Assembly (NCBI GenBank): GCA_021159475.1
Contig: JAGGRS010000230.1
Span: 1-6,467, forward strand
Direction of reading: 5' to 3'
DNA from: Candidatus Methanophagales archaeon
GTDB taxonomy: Archaea; Halobacteriota; Syntropharchaeia; Alkanophagales; Methanospirareceae
Length of the DNA: 6,467 nucleotides
Part shown: positions 1 to 5,735 of the stretch, piece by piece
Numbering within the stretch: the stretch's first letter is position 1
Layout: every line of letters starts with the position of its first letter
The notes under the pieces: generated by a model
Databases searched by the model: none
The model's input: the letters and a program-made list of their open reading frames with translations, nothing else
Told to the model about the DNA's origin: nothing
Made by a program: the position numbers and the translations under genes

Positions 1-100
1 GTACTAACACTCCTGCAAACAGAATACATCCCGTGAGAAGTGCTACATTAAAACTCCGTTTGCTTGGTGCTTCTACTACATAAATCCTTCTCCTTGGCAT
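1..100 (-). CDS. Start of an unidentified membrane-anchored protein (3' end beyond window)
   Basis: An open frame starts at ATG 100-98 and runs without a stop to the window edge, giving 33 residues that begin MPRRRIYVVEAPSKR and continue into a hydrophobic stretch (about residues 18-33). The basic N-terminus followed by an apolar segment suggests a signal anchor or first transmembrane helix with the N-terminus inside. The start is supported by an upstream AGGTGTGAT-like ribosome binding site about 5 bases away and by a TATA-like element at 138-145 at a sensible distance. It lies downstream of the ABC transporter on the same strand. I do not recognise the family, and too little is visible to assign a function. 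A competing ATG at 107-105 opens a frame that stops after 19 codons, so it is less likely. Confidence 0.5.
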   Translation of the reverse strand, partial: MPRRRIYVVEAPSKRSFNVALLTGCILFAGVLV

Positions 101-137
101 TTTTCATCACACCTTTTATGTTTGATTATTTTCCTCG

Positions 138-145
138 TATAAAAA
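138..145 (-). promoter_or_regulatory. Putative TATA box for the left-edge gene
   Basis: Read on the minus strand the site is TTTTTATA. An archaeal start site about 25 bases downstream would fall near position 115, giving a leader of roughly 15 bases before the ATG at 100 that includes the AGGTGTGAT ribosome binding site. The placement is consistent, but the motif is AT-rich and could occur by chance. Confidence 0.35.
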
Positions 146-156
146 GTCACTATACC

Positions 157-172
157 CCGTACTTAAGTACGG
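157..172. repeat. 16-bp perfect palindrome, possible terminator stem or operator
   Basis: CCGTACTTAAGTACGG is a perfect inverted repeat with no spacer. It lies 44 bases past the stop codon of the ATPase gene and just upstream of the TATA-like element of the next gene. On the minus strand a T5 run (145-141) follows about 11 bases later, so it could act as a transcript-end hairpin for the transporter operon. Because it sits about 50 bases upstream of the predicted start site of the left-edge gene, it could instead be a dimeric regulator's operator. The sequence does not decide between the two. Confidence 0.5.
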
Positions 173-215
173 AGCCTGTTTTCTCGCTAACACTTCACTC
201 CGAGACTCACTAAAT

Positions 216-989
216 CTAAACCGAAATAGACGCCTTTGAACGTTCTCTGCTGAGCAACATGAGCAACTGCTCCCTGAACATATTCGCTTCCACACTCGTT
301 CGCTTCCTCGGTCTCGGTATATCAATATCGAGGCACTTGATAAGGCTACCGGGTCTCGCAGACATAACAGCAACTCTATCAGCGAGATATACCGCTTCAT
401 CAACGCTGTGTGTCACGAACAGAATGGTCTTCTTTGTCCTTTTCCATATCTCCAGCAGTTCTTCCTGAAGCGCATTCCTCGTTTGCGCATCCACCGAACC
501 AAAGGGCTCATCCATCAATAATATCGCGGGGTCAGTCGCAAGTGCGCGAGCAATCGCTACACGTTGCTTCATACCGCCCGAGAGCTCATAAGGATACCGG
601 TTCTCAAACCCTTTCAAACCCACAAGCTCTATGTATTTCTCTGCAATTCTATAACGCTCATCACGACCTATCCCCTGAATCTCGAGCCCAAACATGACAT
701 TTTTGATGACCGTGCGCCATGGGAATAGCGAAAATTCCTGGAATACCATCCCTCTATCGGGAGAAGGTCCCTTCACTTCTTTACCATCCAGAATAATCTC
801 GCCACTGCTCGGGTGCTCCAGGCCCGCAATCATTCTGAGCAACGTTGTCTTCCCGCAGCCCGAGGGACCTATAATGCACAAGAATTCCGCTGGCTTAACT
901 TCTATACTGACGTTGTCCAGAGCCTTCAGTTCCCCCTCTTCTGTATTAAACGTCTTCGTTAGATTCCGGATTTCAAGTTTGTGGTTCAT
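216..989 (-). CDS. ABC transporter ATPase, taurine/sulfonate/nitrate (TauB/SsuB/NrtD) class
   Basis: This 257-residue protein is the cytoplasmic ATP-hydrolysing subunit that would energise import through the two permeases encoded just upstream. All nucleotide-binding elements are in order: Walker A GPSGCGKTT (41-49), Q-loop Gln84 in VFQEFSLFPW, signature LSGGM (136-140), Walker B ILLMDEP (156-162), D-loop SVDA (165-168) and switch His194 in FVTHSVDEA. The VFQE..LFPW and THSVDEAVYLADR stretches are typical of the sulfonate/nitrate/taurine importers. The length is normal for the family. The ATG at 989 lies 8 bases after the permease 2 stop; the ribosome binding site there is weak (AAGAG), which suggests translational coupling within the operon. 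It is the last gene of the transporter operon. The cargo cannot be read from the ATPase. Confidence 0.93.
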   Translation of the reverse strand: MNHKLEIRNLTKTFNTEEGELKALDNVSIEVKPAEFLCIIGPSGCGKTTLLRMIAGLEHPSSGEIILDGKEVKGPSPDRGMVFQEFSLFPWRTVIKNVMFGLEIQGIGRDERYRIAEKYIELVGLKGFENRYPYELSGGMKQRVAIARALATDPAILLMDEPFGSVDAQTRNALQEELLEIWKRTKKTILFVTHSVDEAVYLADRVAVMSARPGSLIKCLDIDIPRPRKRTSVEANMFREQLLMLLSRERSKASISV

Positions 990-997
990 CTCTTATT

Positions 998-1763
998 TTA
1001 TTTTACTATTCCCTTTTCCCATTTAAGTAGTTTCTCCTCCACAAAATATCTAAACACTCGGTCGAACGTCAAATTCAATATCCCAATAAGCACAATAGCA
1101 GCCAATAGCACCTCAAACCTCTGTGCTCGCCATGATAGCATTATTAAATAGCCCAGTCCTTGCCCTGCATACATTATCATTTCAGCTTCGGTCATTGATA
1201 TGAAAGCAAGCCCTAAACTGATCCTCATTCCTGCCCCTATATGCGGCATCGCACTTGGGAGAACGATTTTTGTAATTATTTGCAACTTATTAACACCCAA
1301 ACACTTGCCAGATTCTATCAAGTGCCGTGGTGTATTCTTTGCTCCATACGCCGTATTTATCACGATAGGGAAAAAAAGATTCGAGGAAAATGACCGTCAC
1401 AATGCTCTTTATGCCTATTCCCGCCCATACAAGAAGTAATGGTATCCAGGCGATATCTGGAATATGCCTTAAGGTATTGATGGTAGAGCCAAAGAAATCA
1501 TCAAAGGTCTTATAATAGAAGAGGATACCGAGGATGACGCCAGCAAATGCCGCTACGGAATATCCAATCCCTATCTCTTTTAGGCTCACCACCATACAAG
1601 TCACCAAACTTCCAATACCGAAAATGTCTTCTGTCGGATGAACCAAGACCAAAAGGACATTGAAAAGTGATGGCTTAAAACCTTTCAACGACATGATTGC
1701 CCAAAAAGAGAAGAAAAATAATGGTAGGGCAAACTTAATAACTTCCTTTCTCATTTTTATCAT
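998..1763 (-). pseudogene. ABC transporter permease 2 (TauC/SsuC class), split by a one-base frameshift
   Basis: This is a BPD-type inner-membrane permease, clearly paralogous to the adjacent permease 1. Translation from ATG 1763 gives MIKMRKEV and several hydrophobic helices to residue 132 (ESFFP). The frame then runs into an unrelated tail that stops at 1290. The rest of the permease continues in another frame from ATC 1366 (IVINTAYG) to TAA 998-1000, including the EAA loop that contacts the ATPase (ESGKCLGVN, then IVLP) and the last membrane helices. Correcting one base gives a 254-residue protein, matching the 253 residues of permease 1, with FFPIVINT aligning to FFPILLDT. The start overlaps the permease 1 stop as ATGA and follows a GGAGGAGAT site. 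No other damage is visible, so a sequencing or assembly indel in the T7 run, a recent mutation, or +1 recoding are all possible. I label it broken as read. Confidence 0.88.
1366..1382 (-). other. Frameshift site GAA-TCT-TTT-TTT-CCC-T-ATC
   Basis: On the minus strand a T7 run (1377-1371) is followed by CCC (1370-1368) and T. Dropping one T, or reading CCCT as a four-base proline codon, gives ESFFPIV and restores the full permease frame with no residue lost. Homopolymer runs are frequent indel sites. CCC followed by U is also a known +1-slippage context when the proline tRNA lacks its m1G37 modification, so recoding cannot be excluded. Confidence 0.8.
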
Positions 1764-2521
1764 ACTAATCTCCTCCATTTGAATTTCCTGGTTTCTACTG
1801 CTCGGAATACCAAATCCATTGCCAACCCTATCAATCCGATGGTTATCATCCCCGCAATAATGGTATCTACCATTCCCCAGTTGTATGAATACATGATTAA
1901 ATAACCAAGTCCTGAAGTGGTTCCGGGAAGCATCTCCGCCGCAACTACACACATCCAGGCGATTCCGAATCCAACTCTCAGTCCGGTCCATATCGTGGGT
2001 GCAGCTCCTGGTATTACCACTTTGTATAATATCAGCCTATCATTCGCTCCCAATGTATAAGCTGACTCTACCCACGTTCTTCTTATCCCATTAACACCAT
2101 GAATAGTGTCCAGAAGTATGGGGAAGAAAGCCCCTATAAAAATGATGAAAGCAATGGATGCCAAACCTATTTTGAACCAGGCGAGAGCTAAGGGAATCCA
2201 TGCAATTGGAGGAACCGGTCTTAAGAGTTCCACGATCGAGTAAAAGAAATCATGGATTTTTTCTGACCACCCCATCCCGATTCCCAATGGAACGGCGACG
2301 AGAGCAGCTATGAAAAATCCTATCAGCACCCTTTTTATACTTATAACGGCACTCTTCGCCAAACTCCCACATCCCAGTATATCCTGAAGTGGGTGCATCA
2401 ATATAAATACAACAGATTCAACTCTTGGGAGTATGAACTCATTCTTTATTAAAAAAACTGATATTGCTTCCCATCCAATGATGATGAGGATAGGAAGCAA
2501 AATTTTAACCAATCGCTTCAT
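1760..2521 (-). CDS. ABC transporter permease 1, taurine/sulfonate/nitrate (TauC/SsuC/NrtB) class
   Basis: This 253-residue integral membrane subunit would form half of the import channel. Hydrophobic segments lie at about 5-25, 62-85, 104-119, 121-140, 183-205 and 216-240. The cytoplasmic EAA coupling loop is at 152-171, starting ESAYTLGAN and ending with the conserved I-P pair. The PPIAWIPLALAWFKIG stretch (104-119) is characteristic of the sulfonate/nitrate permeases. The ATG at 2521 follows the binding-protein stop by 6 bases, with an AGAGGT ribosome binding site inside the end of that gene. Its own stop overlaps the start of permease 2 as ATGA. Tight coupling and two related but divergent permeases suggest a heterodimeric channel, whereas TauC and SsuC operons usually encode a single permease. 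Confidence 0.92.
   Translation of the reverse strand: MKRLVKILLPILIIIGWEAISVFLIKNEFILPRVESVVFILMHPLQDILGCGSLAKSAVISIKRVLIGFFIAALVAVPLGIGMGWSEKIHDFFYSIVELLRPVPPIAWIPLALAWFKIGLASIAFIIFIGAFFPILLDTIHGVNGIRRTWVESAYTLGANDRLILYKVVIPGAAPTIWTGLRVGFGIAWMCVVAAEMLPGTTSGLGYLIMYSYNWGMVDTIIAGMITIGLIGLAMDLVFRAVETRKFKWRRLV
1768..1776 (-). promoter_or_regulatory. Ribosome binding site of permease 2
   Basis: GGAGGAGAT on the minus strand lies 4 bases before the ATG at 1763. It settles the start: the frame stays open upstream to 1991, but that extension only overlaps permease 1 in another frame and encodes no family sequence. Confidence 0.75.
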
Positions 2522-2527
2522 TTCGTT

Positions 2528-3745
2528 TTAAACCTCTACCGTCTCTATTCCGCTCTCCTTTAGCGCATACTTTATCTGTACGTCCTGTATACTTCCCCTG
2601 AGAGGAGTTGCTATTTTCACCGGTCTCCCTTCTTCATGCCTCTTCTTCACCCATTCAATGAAACTCGTCCAGTTCCCCCTTTCGCAAGGAGCGTCCTTCG
2701 TCACGATCAATCCCGACCCTTCCGTGTGTATCGGGTGAATGATCTTTCCGGGCGTCCCCTTGTCCACTGTGATGATAGCCGGGGGAACACCAACCAATCC
2801 TATTTGAAGGGTATTCCCGGCTACAAGCGTCATCATATCGGGACCCGCAGTAGTCCGAGTCAATCTTATCCTCGCCACTGATTCATTGTTAACCACGAAC
2901 TCGTATTCTTCCTTGGGCTTTGTTTCCTTCAAATACATGCCATAATTGTCCCTGAAATACTCCCATTTATCGCATGCTACCCATAGTTGAGTGTGATGGT
3001 CAGAAGGTTGATAGCCTATACCTATCGTTCCTTCTTCTACCGGAGGCGTTATTATCTCACCCCGTTCTAACATCTCCTTCGCCTCGCGGTAGGGAGTGAA
3101 GTTGAACAAGAGGGCGTGTGATTCTTCGATTCCCGTGGCTTTCAATCTCTCCGTGATATATCCAAGGTCTCTTTGAACATCCAGAAACAGGTCGTTGCCC
3201 TTGACCCACTCATCTGACGGCTCTGTTACGAATTTTATAGTTGGTATTGATTTCTTCTCCACTTCTACTGAGGATACGATGATTTCACCATATTTCATCG
3301 ATCCTCCACCCACTAACCAGTCAGCAGCGACCTCTGCGGCTTCATCCGGATGCTCACGCACATATTCATCAGCAACAGTCATTAAAGCGCAGAAATCTGC
3401 GATTAGCTGCGGATTCCTCTCCACTAAATCATCTCTAACGAATATGCAACAGCATGGGTGGTCTTTCCACTTCCCCTTGGGCGGCAGGTCTTGAGAATAA
3501 CTCACTAATTTCCCTATCTTCGCCTCCTCGGCAACCGCGATGAAAGGCTGCCATGCCATGTAACCATCGATTTTCCCGGTTGCTAAGAGCATTGGCATGG
3601 GACCACAGCCAGTATATGTTATTTCCACGGTTGGAGTGGCTGGTGGAGCCGGTCGCTTAAGCGTTGCATAATATGCACCGATTCCAACGATGGCGATAAC
3701 GACTGCAATCGTTACCCCCGCAATAATTGCCGTTTTCTTCTCCAT
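2528..3745 (-). CDS. Membrane-anchored ABC substrate-binding protein (NMT1/SsuA/TauA-like), apparently circularly permuted
   Basis: This 405-residue protein would capture substrate outside the membrane and deliver it to the permeases. Residues 6-28 form a hydrophobic signal anchor after MEKK, with no lipobox cysteine, followed by a Pro/Ala linker (RPAPPATP, 31-38). Family blocks are present but in swapped order. Residues 39-220 hold what is normally the C-terminal part: GPMPMLLATGKIDGYMAWQPF-like block (48-68), DHPCCCIFVRDDLVERNP (95-112) and the helical tail ending FNFTPYREA. After a linker (about 223-238) comes what is normally the N-terminal part: GTIGIGYQPSDHH (239-251), AGNTLQIGLVGVPPA (309-323), HTEGSGLIVTK (340-350), KIATPLRGSIQDVQ (377-390) and the final SGIETVEV. 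Together these make one complete binding protein without duplication. The ATG at 3745 has a GGAGGT site 10 bases upstream. A sulfonate ligand is inferred only from the com genes next door. Confidence 0.9.
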   Translation of the reverse strand: MEKKTAIIAGVTIAVVIAIVGIGAYYATLKRPAPPATPTVEITYTGCGPMPMLLATGKIDGYMAWQPFIAVAEEAKIGKLVSYSQDLPPKGKWKDHPCCCIFVRDDLVERNPQLIADFCALMTVADEYVREHPDEAAEVAADWLVGGGSMKYGEIIVSSVEVEKKSIPTIKFVTEPSDEWVKGNDLFLDVQRDLGYITERLKATGIEESHALLFNFTPYREAKEMLERGEIITPPVEEGTIGIGYQPSDHHTQLWVACDKWEYFRDNYGMYLKETKPKEEYEFVVNNESVARIRLTRTTAGPDMMTLVAGNTLQIGLVGVPPAIITVDKGTPGKIIHPIHTEGSGLIVTKDAPCERGNWTSFIEWVKKRHEEGRPVKIATPLRGSIQDVQIKYALKESGIETVEV

Positions 3746-3755
3746 CTTTTTACTT

Positions 3756-3761
3756 ACCTCC
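3756..3761 (-). promoter_or_regulatory. Ribosome binding site of the substrate-binding protein
   Basis: GGAGGT on the minus strand lies 10 bases before the ATG at 3745. It supports that start and the retained N-terminal anchor of the permuted protein. Confidence 0.7.
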
Positions 3762-3799
3762 TATTTTCTTATACATAATTATTCTTTTAACCCTGCCAG

Positions 3800-3807
3800 T
3801 ATTTAAA
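3800..3807 (-). promoter_or_regulatory. Archaeal TATA box, promoter of the ABC transporter operon
   Basis: The minus strand reads GAAAAA-TTTAAATA, an A-rich BRE-like element followed by a near-consensus archaeal TATA box. Transcription would be expected to begin about 26 bases downstream, near 3777, giving a leader of some 30 bases that contains the GGAGGT site. This argues that the importer can be transcribed independently of the com genes. A second, weaker TATA-like stretch (TTTATTATAC, 3850-3841) lies further upstream. Confidence 0.6.
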
Positions 3808-3892
3808 TTTTTCTATTTTTGTCTATTAAATTGCCCTTTTGTATAATAAAACGCGGAATGTGAATGAGCGACAATTGTATATCGCTGAAGCT

Positions 3893-3916
3893 AAAGTCAA
3901 AGTCAAAGCCAAAGCA
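3893..3916. repeat. Four-unit hexamer repeat across the comDE stop codon
   Basis: Four tandem six-base units (plus strand AAAGTC, AAAGTC, AAAGCC, AAAGCA) span the last codons and the stop of comDE. On the minus strand the coding end reads CTT TGG CTT TGA and is followed in frame by CTT TGA CTT TAG, so there are three in-frame stops in a row. A repeat of this kind may arise by slippage and could vary the C-terminal residues. Confidence 0.6.
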
Positions 3917-5054
3917 TAGCCTTCATAAATCTCCTCTTTATTTGCTCTGGCGTCAATTTTATGTTCGCAACGGTGAGGACATTGCCCGGTTTCACTATTA
4001 CGTGAATGAATCTCGGTCCTTTACTGTGGTATAAACCCTCGATAGTTGACTGTAACTCCTTCTCTGTGTGCACCTTCATCGTCTCCTTTATCCCCGCACT
4101 TATCGCCATTAATTCCATATCCACCTGTGAATAAGCATTCGTCAACTGGTCTCCGGTGCTTCCTAACGTGCCATTGTCCAGGCAAAAAATGGAGAGATTT
4201 CTGGGGCTTTCCGCTGCTATTGTGGGTAAGATACTCGTGGCTAACAAACTTCCGTCACCATCAAGAACAATCGTTTCTCTTTTCGTCTTTAATGCTATCC
4301 CCAAGCCTATTGAAGACGCCTGACTATAACTGCCCAGCATGTAGAAGTTCAAATCTCTATCTTTGATGGCATACAATTCTTTGCCCGGTATGCCTATATT
4401 GGTGACAACAGCTTCTTCTTCTAAATATTCTGCTATTGTTTTTATTGCATCGCACCTCGTCATCTCCGGTTCGTGAATCGTTTTTTTATATTCCACGATG
4501 GTTTCCCTCCCTCTTTCCGGGAAATGTAAAAAATGCTCTTCCCCTCCACCCTCATCCTCTTTCCGCCATGTTTCTGGGGAAATCAATACAACATGAGTTC
4601 TACTATTTTCATACGCATCGCAAATAGCATCGTCTATCAAATTTATTTCGGATTTGTCATCTATTATCGTGTAAGGGATATCAAACGCTTTTAACATCCC
4701 GGGTAGGTTTTTATTAAACGGTATTTGGGCAGGTATCTCCTCCCTATAAACGCCTCTCCAACTCGTTATTATCGGCAAAGGTAGCTCGTAGGTTCTGGTG
4801 AGGGACATTAACGCATTCATGGAATTGCCCAAGCCCGAGCTCTGCATAACCATCGCTGGTTTTCCACCTGCGAGATATGCACCGGCACATATCCCTACTC
4901 CATCTTCTTCCTTGTTTAGAGCGACATCGTGGAAGTGTTGAGGAATAAGATAAAAAAGGTCTTTGGCTTTACCGCATGGCAAAGTTGCTACAATATCTAT
5001 TCCATTGTCTTCCATTATTTCTATTACCTTCTCTTCTATTTCGTGCCCGTGCAT
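3903..5054 (-). CDS. comDE: Sulfopyruvate decarboxylase, fused alpha and beta subunits (ComDE)
   Basis: This is a cytoplasmic thiamine-diphosphate enzyme that converts 3-sulfopyruvate to sulfoacetaldehyde and CO2 in coenzyme M synthesis. The N-terminal half (about 1-165) is the ComD-like pyrimidine-binding domain, with DIVATLPCGKAKDL (20-33), the cofactor-activating Glu region NKEEDGVGICAGAYLAGG (47-64) and MQSSGLGNSMNAL (70-82). A charged linker (about 163-195) joins it to the ComE-like diphosphate-binding domain, with TNIGIPGKELY (218-228), GSYSQASSIGLGIAL (241-255) and the metal/TPP motif GDGSLL (266-271) ending in LDNGTLGSTG (292-301). The subunits are separate genes in Methanocaldococcus but fused in a number of other archaea; 383 residues suits the fusion. 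The ATG at 5054 is 6 bases after the comB stop, with only a weak upstream GAGAT, so coupling is likely. It is the third gene of the com cluster. Confidence 0.93.
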   Translation of the reverse strand: MHGHEIEEKVIEIMEDNGIDIVATLPCGKAKDLFYLIPQHFHDVALNKEEDGVGICAGAYLAGGKPAMVMQSSGLGNSMNALMSLTRTYELPLPIITSWRGVYREEIPAQIPFNKNLPGMLKAFDIPYTIIDDKSEINLIDDAICDAYENSRTHVVLISPETWRKEDEGGGEEHFLHFPERGRETIVEYKKTIHEPEMTRCDAIKTIAEYLEEEAVVTNIGIPGKELYAIKDRDLNFYMLGSYSQASSIGLGIALKTKRETIVLDGDGSLLATSILPTIAAESPRNLSIFCLDNGTLGSTGDQLTNAYSQVDMELMAISAGIKETMKVHTEKELQSTIEGLYHSKGPRFIHVIVKPGNVLTVANIKLTPEQIKRRFMKAMLWL

Positions 5055-5060
5055 CTTATC

Positions 5061-5735
5061 TCATATTCCCCTTATTACACCTTCTCTCAATACAGGAACG
5101 ACATCGTATTTGTCTATCTGGGAAACAAACTCAACATCCTCCTTATAGCCAATTTTACTTATATATTTCGCGGTGTTACATCGGCTTATGCACTCCTTCA
5201 AATACGCTCTGTTTATCTCCAGCCCATCATTCAGACTGCTGTAAAGTGCCATAGCAACAGCAAGGTCCTCTGTTATTCCATGCCTGCTCCCCACAGCCAG
5301 TAAATTCGCACTCTTACCTTCGCCTATTTCTTCCAGTCTGTGCTTAACGGCTGCTAAATTCAAGCTTGAGCATATGAGTGCGCTTTCTATTCCGGTCAAT
5401 AAATCAGTGCTATTAGTTGTTTTTAAGGCGATTTTCTCAATCTCCGATTGTTTGATATACTCAAGTAGCTCAACGGGAGAATTGCCGATGTCAAAATCGG
5501 GCAACTTTACGCCTTTATCTTCACCTGCCAGGATATACCCCTTTTTCCTTAATTCAAAAGCCATTTCTTTTCTATCTACTGGTATAACCTCTTTTACGCC
5601 GTTTGCCAGAGCCGTAACGATTGTGCTCGAAGCCCTTAATACATCAATGACCACAAGGACCTCTGTAACTCCTCTACACTGAATATTATCGCCACCGATG
5701 GTAATTCTAAATTTAGAGTCTGCCAAGTGTATCAC
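5061..5735 (-). CDS. comB: 2-phosphosulfolactate phosphatase (ComB)
   Basis: ComB is a Mg-dependent acid phosphatase that hydrolyses (R)-2-phospho-3-sulfolactate to sulfolactate, the second step of coenzyme M synthesis. Family blocks are in order: VVIDVLRASSTIVTALANG (28-46), ILAGEDKGVKLPDFDIGNSP (68-87), the KTTNSTDLL block (105-113), VGSRHGITEDLAVAM (148-162) and a C-terminal DKYDVVPVLREGVI (208-221). From GTG 5735 the protein is 224 residues, normal for the family. The start overlaps the end of comA. An alternative TTG at 5726 (221 residues) has a far better placed ribosome binding site (see 5731-5739) and may be the real start; the coordinates given are the longer option. The stop lies 6 bases before comDE, so the com genes are almost certainly co-transcribed. 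Confidence 0.93.
   Translation of the reverse strand: MIHLADSKFRITIGGDNIQCRGVTEVLVVIDVLRASSTIVTALANGVKEVIPVDRKEMAFELRKKGYILAGEDKGVKLPDFDIGNSPVELLEYIKQSEIEKIALKTTNSTDLLTGIESALICSSLNLAAVKHRLEEIGEGKSANLLAVGSRHGITEDLAVAMALYSSLNDGLEINRAYLKECISRCNTAKYISKIGYKEDVEFVSQIDKYDVVPVLREGVIRGI

Noticed and set aside
116..403. 95-codon minus-strand frame beginning MMKRYISL
   Set aside because: It lies mostly inside the ATPase gene in another frame, is rich in Ser, Arg and Cys, and matches no family; the ATPase motifs explain this stretch.
1764..1991. Upstream extension of the permease 2 frame to an ATG at 1991
   Set aside because: The extra 76 residues overlap permease 1 in another frame, carry no membrane or family pattern, and the GGAGGAGAT site points to ATG 1763.
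2528..3745. Permuted binding protein as a fusion of two separate partial genes or a tandem duplication
   Set aside because: Each family block occurs exactly once and the two parts complement each other at the same cut point; a partial duplication would leave repeated or missing blocks. A misassembly remains possible and is covered in the finding.
3867..3886. AGCGA/TCGCT inverted repeat after comDE as a terminator
   Set aside because: The stem has only five pairs with a ten-base loop and no T run directly after it on the minus strand, so it is too weak to call.
4929..5303. Plus-strand frames of 61-124 codons opposite comB and comDE
   Set aside because: They are antisense shadows of two well-supported genes, have no recognisable motifs or ribosome binding sites, and overlap one another in several frames.
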